From the NCBI GenBank assembly GCA_027886185.1, contig WOAB01000040.1:744001-808000 (forward strand): a DNA stretch of 64,000 nt, written 5' to 3'. The DNA is from Rheum nobile. Lineage: Eukaryota; Streptophyta; Magnoliopsida; Caryophyllales; Polygonaceae. The notes beneath the pieces are model-generated. The model was given only the letters and a program-made list of their open reading frames with translations, made no database searches and was not told the origin of the DNA. This document shows, piece after piece, positions 32,597 through 42,941 of this stretch. A program made the position numbers and the translations under genes. The number at the start of each line of letters is the position of its first letter. Position 1 is the first letter of the stretch.

Positions 32597-33906
32597 TGAT
32601 AAGCACTACTTTGTAGGGCTTAACTAAGAGTTATTAGAGGTTTTATTGGTGCCATTCGGGTAGATTTAGACACATTCTTGTGTATGGAGTTTGGAGGCAA
32701 AGTTGGTGTTTTTGGAGGTGTTTGAGCTACTTTGGAGATCATGAAGACACTGAGGAAGGAAGCCATCAAGAGAAGACGCCAAGGAGTGAAGAGGAGACGG
32801 GTTGGTGCAAGGCAAAGGACAAGAATGCCGAGCATTAACCGCGATCGTGGGCATGGGTGCCGCGATCGCGGGACTCGGAGCATGTCGAGAGTTTTCTGCG
32901 GGTGCGGAGAGATTGAAGGGCGCGGAGCCACATGGGCCGCGATCAAGGTCCACCACCCGCGATCGCGGGTCTGACACGGCAGAGGCTCGGACTTATTCCG
33001 AATTATCTTTTTAGTTTTCTTTTCCCTTTTCTTATTTCTATTTCAATTATTTTTCTTAATGGGCTAGGTCATTTGTTAGGGCCCTATAAATACTCTCCTT
33101 ATGCATTAGGGTTAGAGATCCACACTTTAGTTGCAATTTTCATTCATCGTTGTTTATTTCATTTAAAGTTTCTACCATGACTATGAGGAGCTAATCCTCT
33201 TTGGCTTAGTCCGGTAATGGAAGCATGAGTTCGTTCATCTGGTTGTGAGGTTTTGTTCCTATCTATCTATCCTATTGAGTTATATCTTTTCTCTGAGCAA
33301 ATTCATATTTGAATGTTTGTTGGTTTATCTAGACTGATCACCTAGGTTTATTGCTTTCATTCTTATTGCTAATACTAGGGAACCGTTGGGCTAACGCTCT
33401 AGTATAAGTAGCAAGCATTGATTGTTATCTGCATCTGTGGATTATATCTATGTGGGAATTGATTACATGGTAAATGCATCTAAGCGAGCGTTCTGTGTAT
33501 CCTGGTTAATTCTTATATGCATTGCTGCCTTTGGGTTGAACCTTTAGTGGTACTAGGGTTATTCATTGGTAAGGGTTCTTTGTGGAAGGTTTCCCTCTGA
33601 ATTTACATAAGATCGGGACAGGAATAACCGAATAGGAAGATAGGACTTAATCAATGAACAACCTTTGAATGACTTATGTGGATATTACTTGGCTAAGTGT
33701 TTTTCTCTCTTGATATTTCATCCATTCTACTTTGTTTTGTTTGCAACCAACCAACTATAAAACCCCCCCTTTGTGACATTGCATGCTACCACCATTGGTT
33801 CCTTCCTTCTCTGTGGGATCGACCCTGACTTACTTACTATACTTTGTTTAGTGAGGATTTTAGGATTTACTTTTGATTAGGGGTACAACGACTATCCCCC
33901 CTATCA
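32597..33906 (+). repeat. 3' LTR of element C
   Basis: 1310 bp, same length as the 5' LTR. Its palindromes are at 32860 and 32957; at the position matching 26084 one base is changed (CGATCGTGG). Confidence 0.95.
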
Positions 33907-33948
33907 CTCCTCCCTCGTAGCGTCCTTATTCCTACCTCTAGGTGTCAT
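33907..33948 (-). pseudogene. Third ORF of element B, N-terminal piece
   Basis: ATG at 33948-33946 opens a 14-codon stretch that, ignoring element C and one copy of CTCCT, is in frame with KVLATKFFDKPTL at about 25770-25836. This shows that C landed inside the ORF. Confidence 0.75.
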
Positions 33949-35255
33949 AAGTAATGAATTGAGATGCTCAAAACAAAAGGCGACCAAAGAGGACTTACAA
34001 AATGAGCGAAACACACTGCCCAATGATCTCGCCGCGGGGCGGTGGATGTGTCGCCGGGTCGCGGTGAGATAACTGGGAATTCATGCCGGGTCGCGGTGGG
34101 GGTCGCCGCGGGGCGGTGGCTGGCGACGCGAAGACGAAAATAATCCCAACTCCTCTTTCCAGTCCGGAATTAGGACTCAAGGCAAGGCGGGAAACACCCT
34201 AAGAACTAGGATTGGGTTTGCGCGACGCGGTGGTGGGCGACGCGAGGCATTGGGGTTTTGTGTTTGGCTCTTTTGTGAGGCTAGACTCCAAATTGGGGCA
34301 AAGAATCTCAAAGTTAATGAAATTGGAGGCTAAATTCGGACTTAGAGCATGAGGATTTGGTAGGAAAATGGTGAAATGGCTTGGAAAAGCTTGGGAGGGG
34401 GTTGGTTATGGAGTGTTTGTGAGAGTGGAGGCTAGGTTAGGTAAGGGGAATAGGAAAAAGGGTGATGGAGCCGGTTATGTACATGGCCCAAAGAAGAAAA
34501 TGGGCCAAAAGGAGCCCAATTCGTCAAATCCTTAGTTACCACTCAAGGATTTTTTTTTCGGAGTTGAGAAAAGTACACTAGAAATTCGCCGCGGGGCGGG
34601 GAATTTGTCACCGGGATGTGGTGAACAAACTGGGAAAACCGTCTCCTCTCCATTTACTTCCGTACCTGAAATGTTAGTGACAGGCGAACGAAACAAAGCA
34701 AAAGAAACTACGAAATTAATCAAAGAGAAAGAAAAATTAAGGAAAACTACCTCGGGTTGCCTCCCGGACAACGCCTTAGTTAACGTCGTTGGCTCGACGC
34801 ACTTCGAATCAATTACCACCTAGAACAGGATCCCTTCGGAATCCTTTTACTTGTCTCCTCCTGCTGGAACCTTCCATGGAAAGGCTTGAACCTTAGACCA
34901 TGCTCCCTCTTGGCCAAGGACTCCATAATTGCTTCCTTTGGAGCATCTCCCCCATACTTAGAGCGATGTGGGGGCCGATAGGGCTCAACCTGATCATGTT
35001 GCACGACACTAGATGAAGGCTTACTGCCTTGTATGGTTAGTGCAGGGGGCAAGTGCCCAAAATAGAGGGGATAGACTCTCCTATGTCATCAAGTAAGACA
35101 TCACGCTCATGCAAATCAATAGGATCAGCAATAGCAGAGTATTCAACTATGGTCTCTACTACACTAGTCTTAACATTTTCCTGAATAGGATTATCAATAT
35201 CACTAATGCAGCAAAGGGAGGGCAATTCAATAGAGTTGACCTTATGAATATTATG
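33949..35255 (-). other. Spacer of element B between protease and third ORF
   Basis: No RT or integrase. Contains GC boxes (CCGCGGGGCGG and CCGGGTCGCGG, about 34030-34120 and 34590), purine-rich DNA and the hairpin module at about 34748-34799. From about 34860 to 35255 there are remnants of coding-like sequence in more than one frame (small minus ORFs at 34813-35052 and 35037-35225) without recognisable motifs. Confidence 0.5.
34749..34799 (-). other. Conserved hairpin module with splice-donor-like end, element B
   Basis: Minus sense: CGTCG-AGCCAA-CGACG, TTAACTAAGGCGTT, then CCGGGAGGCAACCCGAG/GTAGTT (donor-like GT at 34750-34749). Confidence 0.65.
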
Positions 35256-36452
35256 CTAAAAAATTACTCCATCGAACTCCATAGTCAAAGTTCCACTATC
35301 CACATCAATCTTCGTCATGGATGTTTTCATAAAAGGTCGACCTAACATAACAGGGGCAACCTGCTCATCATAGTCCATATCCATTACGAAGAAATCAACA
35401 GGGAAAATTAAGGGACATATCTTAACAAGAATATCCTCCACAATACCCTTAGGGGGCACACAAGAACCATCGGCAAGTTGAATCACAATATTAGTATCAT
35501 GCAAAGGTCCTACTCCTAAAGCTTCAATCAATGAGTGAGGCAAAACATTAATAGAGGAACCCAAGTCTAACAATGCCTTCTCAAATCGATGCTCACCTAT
35601 AGCAATAGGAATAGTAAACGTACCTGGATCCTTGCACTTCTCAGGCATACGCCTTTGAAATACTGCAGAGGCATGTTCACCAACCGGAACCTTTTTCTGG
35701 ACCTTCAGCTTTTGTGTCCTCTTAACGGTGCATAGCTCCTTCAAAAACTTAGCATATCGAGGGATCGCTTTAAGAAGCTTAAGAAGAGGGATGTTCACTT
35801 CACAGTTGCGGAATGTCTCAAAAAGATCATTGTCGTCGATGACCCTTCTAGCCTTTAGCGCCTCGGGAAAAGGTGCTGGTGGTTTGTCGGAACCAAGAGG
35901 GGGAAAGACCGGACGAACATAAGTATCAACGCAAACCTCATCGACAGAACTGGAATTTTGGACGCCGAGTCGCGCTGATCTCACCACGGGGCGCGGCGAA
36001 TTCTCGCTGGAAAGAACTCCGTCACCGCGGGGGCGTCGGTCATCGCCGCGGGGCGGTGGGTGTGAGGAGGGATAACTGAGGCTCACCGCCGGGTCGCGGT
36101 CAGTGTCGCCGCGGGGCGGTGACATGCATTCTTCTTTATTGGCCTCAGATCCAACGTACCGCCGGGTCGCGGTGAGAGGTGACGCGGGGCGGTCGCCGAT
36201 TTTCTCCATCTCATATTCGCTCTCCTTTTCAGCACTAGGAGGAACGACCAGTTGCTTTCCACTTCGGAGGGTAATGGCACTCACGTTTTCCCTCGGATTC
36301 ACTGTAGTCTGAGACAGCAAGGAATTTGATGTCCTCTGGTCAATCTTAGTGACAACATCAGCCAATTGGCCAATCTGCCTCTCAATATTCTTTATGCTTG
36401 ATTCAGTAGTCTGAATATGAGTGGCAAAGTGCTGGGTCAAGGTCTTGAGCAT
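35256..36452 (-). CDS. gag C-terminus and protease ORF of element B
   Basis: About 398 residues. Residues 1-75 carry an amphipathic segment (TTESSIKNIERQIGQLADVV) and AITLRSGKQLVVP, typical of the gag-protease junction in Athila-like polyproteins. Residues 90-180 are a disordered linker with PPRGD units encoded by CCGCGGGGCGG boxes. Residues 270-398 are an aspartic protease: LLDLGSSINVLPHSL, IVIQLADGSCVPPKG, VMLGRPFMKTSMTKIDV. The ORF ends directly before non-coding DNA with no RT. The upstream gag frame is separated from it by a stop and degenerate sequence. Confidence 0.82.
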   Translation of the reverse strand: MLKTLTQHFATHIQTTESSIKNIERQIGQLADVVTKIDQRTSNSLLSQTTVNPRENVSAITLRSGKQLVVPPSAEKESEYEMEKIGDRPASPLTATRRYVGSEANKEECMSPPRGDTDRDPAVSLSYPSSHPPPRGDDRRPRGDGVLSSENSPRPVVRSARLGVQNSSSVDEVCVDTYVRPVFPPLGSDKPPAPFPEALKARRVIDDNDLFETFRNCEVNIPLLKLLKAIPRYAKFLKELCTVKRTQKLKVQKKVPVGEHASAVFQRRMPEKCKDPGTFTIPIAIGEHRFEKALLDLGSSINVLPHSLIEALGVGPLHDTNIVIQLADGSCVPPKGIVEDILVKICPLIFPVDFFVMDMDYDEQVAPVMLGRPFMKTSMTKIDVDSGTLTMEFDGVIF

Positions 36453-36713
36453 CTCTTCAGTAGTAGCAGAAGTGTATTGGCCTTAGGGCCTCTGTTGGTA
36501 TCGGGCTCTCTGCTGGTATTGCCGTTGTCATGGTTGTTGACCACCTTGTGGGTCGCTCCATCTGAAACCCGGGTGGTCTCGCCCTCTCGGATTGTAGTTG
36601 GATTGTCCATCAAAACGCGGTCTAGGGGGTCCGTAACCTCCTACAGCATTCACTTCAGTAGTACCTTCTTCCTGTAGCTGAGGGCAAGCATCAGTATGGT
36701 GGAATTGATCGCA

Positions 36714-37661
36714 TCAAATCCCACATGCTTTGACTTGTTGAGGAGTGTTTTGGTTTGCCATTCTCTTCACCATCTCCTTTAACTCAGCTAACTCATTCAA
36801 CACAAGGCTAGATCCTGCAGGAGTCACAACATTGACTCCCTTTCTCTGGTACGTCTTACCAAAGCTCCTGGTACTCTCACTCATCTCCTGAAATCTTTCC
36901 ATGGCTGCGTCCGGTGTCAGATTAAGAATGCTTCCACCGCATGCAGCGTCGACCATCCTTCTCTCTTGATCGAGCAGACCATTGTGTAAGTAGAGAACAA
37001 GATCCTGTTTGGCGTATCCGTGGAACGGACAGCTAGAGCATAGCCTCTTGTACCGCTCAAGATAGTCATATAGCGTCTCATCAGAACCCTGCTCAATGTT
37101 AGCAATTGCCTTTTTCAAAGCATTCGCCTTCTTTGTTGGGAAGTACTTGTCAAGAAACGCCTTGTGCAGTTTAGTCCAAGTATTTATGGTCCCTGGCGGC
37201 AAGTGATAATACCAGTCGCTAGCAGAGTCTAGCAAAGAAAAACCAAAGGCTCTCATCTTGATCCGATCCTCCGTCACATTCCTTGGCTTCATAGTCATGC
37301 AGACATTGTGGAATTTACCCAGATGAGATATCAAGTCTTCTCTACTCAAACCATGGAATTTCGGGAGATAAGCAACGACTCCAGATTTCAGCTCAAAGTT
37401 CACCCCTTCGTCAAGTGCAGGGATGACGACAGCCAAGGGGGGTTGTGCCCCAATGTTCGGTTCAGTCAACGCTCTCAGAGTTTCGCCCATTGCTTCAGGA
37501 GGGATGTCAACTGGCTCAGCCGTCTTAAATGTCTCAATTGTTTCCACTATTTCAACCTCTGCTTCTTCTTCTCCTTGATCGCGTAGGTTCGCACGGAATG
37601 ATCTGTCGATTTCTGGATCAAAAGCAGCTAGAGGAGAGTCAGTACTACGAGTGTCGACCAT
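36714..37661 (-). CDS. gag: gag of element B
   Basis: Start taken at 37661 (MVDTRSTDSPL), matching element C. About 315 residues with the retrotransposon gag capsid region: VNFELKSGVVAYLPKFHGL, PRNVTEDRIKMRAFGF, WYYHLPPGTINTWTKLHKAF and RLCSSCPFHGYAKQDLVLYL. The frame stops with TGA inside the zinc-knuckle-like block (ACGI, stop, CDQFHHTDAC), which suggests a 3-base disruption of a CX2CX4HX4C motif. It preserves the segment that is shortened in element C, so B's capsid region looks the more intact. Confidence 0.85.
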   Translation of the reverse strand: MVDTRSTDSPLAAFDPEIDRSFRANLRDQGEEEAEVEIVETIETFKTAEPVDIPPEAMGETLRALTEPNIGAQPPLAVVIPALDEGVNFELKSGVVAYLPKFHGLSREDLISHLGKFHNVCMTMKPRNVTEDRIKMRAFGFSLLDSASDWYYHLPPGTINTWTKLHKAFLDKYFPTKKANALKKAIANIEQGSDETLYDYLERYKRLCSSCPFHGYAKQDLVLYLHNGLLDQERRMVDAACGGSILNLTPDAAMERFQEMSESTRSFGKTYQRKGVNVVTPAGSSLVLNELAELKEMVKRMANQNTPQQVKACGI

Positions 37662-37716
37662 AAGATAGGTCTCCACCAAAGTCAATCACAAAAACACACA
37701 ACAAAACAGAAAACCT

Positions 37717-37734
37717 TCCCCGGCAACGGCGCCA
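37717..37734 (-). other. Primer binding site of element B (tRNA-Asp type)
   Basis: Minus-strand TGGCGCCGTTGCCGGGGA just inside the 5' LTR. Confidence 0.88.
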
Positions 37735-37738
37735 AATT

Positions 37739-39094
37739 TGACGTGGCCGAAATATGCAATGCAAATATCGTTGAATAGCCTAATCAAAGTAAAAGTCCTA
37801 ACAAACCTACTAAACAGATGTATAGCAAGCAAGTAAGGGTCGAACCCTCAGGGAAGATCTGATAAAGTATGCAATTATGATCAATAAGTAACAAGGAAGG
37901 GGGTTTTTGGTTATCAAACAGAGCAAAGTAAACAGGTTTAGTTGACTTGAGAATATGATTGGGGAAGTAGTTCCACTAGAACGAGATCCACAATACAGAG
38001 ATATAATTTGATCACTAAAATCTTATAAATCCTTGTTCTTTAACTATTCTTATGGTTGTTCCCACCCTAATCGTGATTAACTACCAATTCAGACAGTTGT
38101 TGATAGTACTTACTACAATATCAATGGAAGAAAACCTTACCACTAATAAAGCAATAGCATTCATGCAAGGGTATAGGATACATGCAAATAGAAGAAAACC
38201 TTACTACTCAACATGCAAATAATTCTCACTCACAATTGCACACTCGTATTCCACTATATGTAACAATTGTGTTTGCTACTAGATCCGCATTCGCATTCCG
38301 CTATATGCAAAATCCTAGCAATTTGATAAATATTATCCAACCTAGTTGATCAGGCTATGAAGAATAACGATAAATCAATACTCAATATAACCAAGAGAAT
38401 TAAACCAACACATATAAGAATAAGAACAAGGAATAGAAATCTCACAAATGAATCAACTGTATTGCTTCAAACGTCTAGTAGAACAAGGGAAAATTAGCGC
38501 TCCATTGACTTGCGAATGAAACCCTAATTGAGAAAAGAAAACTACGATGATAATAAAAGTGTCTCTACTCAATACCTGGAAAGAGATCTTAAATAGGCTA
38601 GGGAAAGTAAGCTAAACCTAGAAATAATACTAAAGGAAATAAGATAATAAAAATAGGAAGTCCGAAAACGCAAAATAGGAAATAATATCTCGCTGGCCGC
38701 GAGGCGTTAACAAGTCCACCGCGGGGCGGCGGGTTCCACCGCGGGGCGGCGGCTATCTTCTGGCGCGACCAGCTTCTTCTCTGAGATTCACCGCCGGGTC
38801 GTGGTGGCTTCTGGCGCGGGGCGTCAACTGTTCCGCCCTCTCCTTTCTTCAGCTCTTCACTTATTTTCTTCCGCTCTTCCATACTACCAAGTGTTGGTAG
38901 CCTTCTCCAATTAGTCTTCAAGCGGATCCTCATCCATCTTCATCTTCTCCATCCTTCCTTAAGCTGTAAATCCCTGGATATCTTCAATTCTCTCTACATC
39001 TTCTGGATTATAGACTTAACCTTAAATCTAGTCATAAACTCCTCTAAATAATGCTAATAATTGCTAGTTAAGGTGCATGAAATGACACCTATCA
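37739..39094 (-). repeat. 5' LTR of element B
   Basis: 1356 bp; near-identical to 22567-23961 apart from scattered substitutions and two fewer 20-bp GC units. Confidence 0.92.
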
Positions 39095-39132
39095 CCTACG
39101 ACACTGTGACACCTCTGGTTTGGGGTATTACA
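39095..39132 (+). repeat. 3' LTR of element A, right part
   Basis: CCTACGACACTGTGACACC through GGGGTATTACA completes the LTR interrupted at 22566; the first five bases are the duplicated target of element B. Confidence 0.9.
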
Positions 39133-39147
39133 GAAATTGGTCTTTTA

Positions 39148-39463
39148 TGTAATGACCCAGGCCAACCACCCAACCGGTGCCGCCTGTTCGTTAACATGGG
39201 CCGCAGCCCATATACCCCAACCCATCCCATGTTGGCCCATACCCTCAAGGCAGGGGTGCAGCTCAATTGGTAACAAGTGAGCTTAAAGGTGCTACTTGTT
39301 AAAAGGGAGAGGAGGTCGCGTGTTCGACTCTCTCCAACAATCTACATGGTTGGTTTCCTGCCTTGAGGGTATGGGCTAACATGGGATGGGTTGGGGTGTA
39401 TGGGCTACGGCCCATGTTAACGAACAGGCGGCACCGGTTGGGTGGCTGGCCTGGGTCGTTACA
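39148..39463. mobile_element. Small TIR element with tRNA-like core (non-autonomous)
   Basis: Two 106-base inverted repeats (39148-39253 and 39358-39463, starting TGTAATGACCCAGGCC) match at nearly all positions and enclose about 104 bases. TA is present on both sides (39146-39147, 39464-39465), consistent with a TA target duplication. No coding capacity. The whole element can fold into one long hairpin. The superfamily is undetermined. Confidence 0.82.
39254..39340 (+). other. tRNA-like (SINE-like) core inside the TIR element
   Basis: GGTGCAGCTCAATTGGTAAC resembles an A box (TRGCNNAGYNGG), and GTCGCGTGTTCGACTCTCTCC contains a B-box-like GTTCGACTC at about 39322-39330. Spacing is longer than in a normal tRNA and the acceptor stem is not convincing, so it is not called a tRNA gene. 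Confidence 0.5.
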
Positions 39464-39465
39464 TA

Positions 39466-40085
39466 CACTTAGTATAAAAGAACCATATACTATGTCTGAT
39501 TTTCATGCAACTCACGATAGAAATATTAAATTGGTTTTATATGATTTTCTTATGTATTCTTTATATAGACTTCAACCTAATAAATTTATAACAAAAAATT
39601 TGCTAAAAGAATAGAAAAAATATTTAACATCGGCCCATTACATGTGTGTAGTCTGTCATACTAAGTATAGTAATCATATTCGATCAATGGGCTTCAAGGC
39701 CCAGTTACAAAATTGGAAAATGAATAATTCATTGGGATACTTGGCAGATTAGATTAATGGGCTTATAGGTGGCTCACCTAATTTGGGCTTATTGATAGAA
39801 ATATTTAATTGGTTTTATGATTTTCTTATCTATTCTTTATATAGACTTACACCGATTAAATGTATACAAAAAAATACAATCTAAAAGAATAGATAAAATA
39901 TTTAACATTGGCCCATTACATCTGTGTAGACTGTCATATTAAGTTTAGTAATCATATTGGATAAATGGGCTTCAAGGCCCAGTTACAACATTTTCTAAAC
40001 ATTTACTCATTCGGATAATTGATATATTCGATTATTGGGCTTATACGCGGCTCACCTCATTTGGGCTTATGGGCTTCTGTCAAAT
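39466..40085. repeat. Tandem duplication of about 287 bp
   Basis: A block starting GATAGAAATATT and including CGGCCCATTACATG, TGGGCTTCAAGGCCCAGTTA and CGGCTCACC-like phrases occurs at about 39508-39790 and again at about 39794-40070, with moderate divergence. No ORF. The second copy is followed by a leader-like stretch. Confidence 0.7.
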
Positions 40086-40436
40086 CGATTGACCCTATTT
40101 ATATTCATTTATATTAAAAAACACAAAAGATATCTTCGACGATAAAGTTAACCCTATCTCATTTCCTAACTTTCCATTTTCGTCGTTTAGCTTGCTCTCT
40201 CTCTGTATCTGTTGTCCAAACTTTCTTTCCTTTTCATTGAATCTCCAGATCCACGGAGGATGTTCTGTCTCTCTCACTCTCTCTCTACATGAGTTTACAT
40301 GACTAATTCTTTTTAAAACTACTTTGTCTTCGAGGGATAAAACAAAAGCGATTTCCACACAGCTTCGTCTTCATTTAACATGCAAAGCAACAAAGGGTTT
40401 CAGATAAAAAATAGAAGATCTTGAAGAAAAAGGTTC

Positions 40437-40437
40437 G

Positions 40438-40484
<47 letters not shown>
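40437..40484. repeat. Compound microsatellite (CT)n(TA)n
   Basis: About 8 CT units run directly into about 16 TA units. Confidence 0.9.
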
Positions 40485-40486
<2 letters not shown>

Positions 40487-42752
40487 ATGCCGACCCATTC
40501 CGTTTGAAATCTTCCACCCCTTATACTGAATAATTATTGTCTGATATGAATCTAAACAATGATTTCATATGATTGATTGTGTTCTTCTTCATTGATTTTA
40601 GACTTTATAGATTATATAATTTGACATATATTACTTTATAAAAAACTGGTTTTGTGTGCTCATTTTGTTTTTGTTTAAGTCTGATATATGTTCTTTGCAT
40701 AAAAAATGTTCATTAAGTTTTCTAGTCTGAATTAATTGATAGGAAGACGACGACTAAAATTATATTAAAAGCATGTACATTTCTCTGCAACTGACTTTAT
40801 ATGGGCTTATTGGCCTTTTGACTGTTTATTTATATAGATTGATTAGACTTATTTAATTGAATGGGCTAATAGGCCCAAATAAAATATTTATAACATTGTA
40901 TGTGCGTCCAAACATTGAAAAACATATAATATTCCGGCCTAAAATTTACAAACCAATCTATATAGTTAATTTGAATATAACCAAGTATGTTTATGGGCTT
41001 TTTGGCCCATTTCATATTTTTTTGTTAATTTGAATAAAACCAAGTTTGATTCTTGTTTGGTTTAAGTATTATATCTCTTTTTTGACCAAATGCAAGTTTG
41101 ATATATAATTTGAAGTGTATTAAATCAATCTTAGCTCACTTTAGTAGCTTGAATAATTATGTTTAGGGTTTATGTTTGATATAAATTCGAAATGCTATAA
41201 CCATATATTATAGAAAATATCTAAATTCTATCTACAAAAAAATTAAGAATAATAGTAGATATAAAGGTACCTTATTTGTAGCGATTAGATCTGTTGGATT
41301 ACATCTCTCTGAAATAAAAATTGGTATAGGAATCATACATAAACAGCCATATCATTGATTGGGTAATAGTTAGTGCAGAGTATGTTCGGAGAAGTTATTA
41401 GTTTCATCACCAAAAGGAATAAACTATTAGCTCTCTGAACATATTATGCATTGACTTTCAAGTAAGCATGCCTACTCGTGAAAGATTGAAAACAACAAGA
41501 AAGGAAATACTTGTGTATTTTTCTGATATGAGGAAAGATCCTCAGAGAGTACAATGAAAGACACCCAAAATATCAGCATGTATAATCAATATCATCATAT
41601 AATTTATCTCCTTTAGGTCTATTTCTCTTTGTGCAATTATGATATTGAATTTGAAATTCTATAATCATATACTAATGAAAATTATCAATATTGGCAGATG
41701 TGTTGCAATGTATGTTTGAAAGACATTTTTTAAAAGTATATAGAAACATGTAAATATACTGAAGTATATAAGAAATTACATTACCTATTTATATAGCATA
41801 CATATGTCGTATAATGAGATATTAACTTTTGCAATTGTTCCCTCTCTCTGATTGGATGTCAGCACGCTATGTGTACCTGATCATAACACTGAATATTACA
41901 TTGTGAATGTGCAGTTCAATATGCTAATAGCCGGCAATGTAGTCCTTCTGCCATTTCAATTTAGATTATTTATTTTTGCTTCATAACTTATATTCTATCG
42001 CCTGATTTTCAAACTGCTACTTTTGTATAGATTTGAAAATATAAGATAGAATATAAATGCTTCTTAACTGGAATTCACATACCAAGAAAGTAAAGTTCAA
42101 TTTCACTCATACTGCATCGTAAGTGCTTATAACATATTAATTTAGCCTATCATTATGTTTTAACTGGAAGTATGTTTACTAAATTGAAAAAAATTGCAAC
42201 TATAGGTTTCAACATAAGAAATCCAAGATACATCTCTTACTAAATTGAAAAAAATTGAAAGATCTAAAGGTATGCCTCATAAACTAAAATTAAGACTATT
42301 CAGTACTAATACATGCTTGTTTATTATTGGTATAGGAATCACATATGTGAGCTCGGATTGGAATCATAATAAACTTTGGGAACAATAATTTATATTGCAT
42401 CAAATGAAAGACATACATGTACGCCCACTATCTTTGCCTTTAGGTATATTTACAGTTTGTAATGACTTTTTGCATAGAGTATTTAGTAGTATAGTTGTAT
42501 ACAAAACATCGAGTAACCCTAAAGCATAAAATTGAAGACATATAGATCTAATTGTAAATAAAGATAATAATAAATTATAAATCGAACAACATTAACAAAT
42601 ACATTACCTGTTAGTTTCGATGACTTTAAGCAGCTTTGTCTCAAGCTTTGTCTCACAAGTTAAAACCCTATTTATTTCACAACAGCCTCCTAGATAACAC
42701 TTCACTGTATGTAAATCAACACACAAACTCCATGTGCAATATCAGCACCTGA

Positions 42753-42754
<2 letters not shown>

Positions 42755-42790
<36 letters not shown>
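42755..42790. repeat. (TA)n microsatellite
   Basis: About 18 uninterrupted TA units. Confidence 0.9.
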
Positions 42791-42793
<3 letters not shown>

Positions 42794-42941
42794 GAATACT
42801 TAAATGGTTTTAGAAGATTTCATTATATTCTCATATCTTTGGATTTTAGGGTTTTAAAAGTTAACATAAACAGACAATATCAAGTGTCTATAAATATATT
42901 AAAAAGGTAAGCACAAATATTAAGTTTTCCTTCTAGGTTTA

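Larger units (their letters stand above)
25842..33906 (+). mobile_element. Element C: Athila-like non-autonomous LTR retrotransposon
   Basis: TSD CTCCT at 25837-25841 and 33907-33911. Two 1310-bp LTRs differ at roughly 25 positions by eye (about 2 percent), so it is young and the most recent layer of the nest. Order: LTR, tRNA-Asp-type PBS, gag, gag/protease ORF, conserved hairpin module, third ORF, internal PPT, hairpin pair, PPT, LTR. Length 8065 bp. No RT, RNase H or integrase. Perfect 12-bp palindromes CCGCGATCGCGG are scattered through it. Confidence 0.95.
22567..39094 (-). mobile_element. Element B: Athila-like non-autonomous LTR retrotransposon, hosting element C
   Basis: TSD CCTAC at 22562-22566 and 39095-39099. 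Own sequence is 22567-25841 plus 33907-39094, about 8.5 kb. In minus order: 5' LTR 39094-37739, tRNA-Asp-type PBS, gag, gag/protease ORF, a conserved hairpin module, third ORF (cut by C), internal PPT, hairpin pair, PPT and 3' LTR. No RT, RNase H or integrase sequence is visible anywhere in it. PBS type, protease motif and third ORF indicate the Athila lineage (inference). Confidence 0.92.
14530..39145 (+). mobile_element. Element A: degenerate Ty3/gypsy retrotransposon hosting the nested elements
   Basis: Own sequence is 14530-22566 plus 39100-39145. TSD TACAC lies at 14525-14529 and 39464-39468. LTRs start TGAAATACCCC and end GGTGTTACA or GGTATTACA. The PBS is of tRNA-iMet type, followed by gag and pol remnants with many stops and deletions and a PPT. 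The 3' LTR is split by element B. The integrase C-terminus and PBS place it with chromovirus-like Ty3/gypsy elements. The right end carries 13 unexpected bases (GAAATTGGTCTTT) after the LTR. Confidence 0.88.
40086..42941. other. AT-rich non-coding DNA with microsatellites
   Basis: No supportable gene. Holds a CT-rich leader-like stretch (40180-40300), a CT/TA compound microsatellite (40437-40484), TGGGCTNNTNGGCCCA-like motifs (about 40800-40990), a block duplicated near 61 kb (about 42186-42640) and a TA microsatellite (42755-42790). Much of it resembles intron sequence. Confidence 0.5.

Noticed and set aside
39254..39340. Functional tRNA gene
   Set aside because: A- and B-box-like motifs are present but arm pairing and spacing are not those of a tRNA; better described as tRNA-like.
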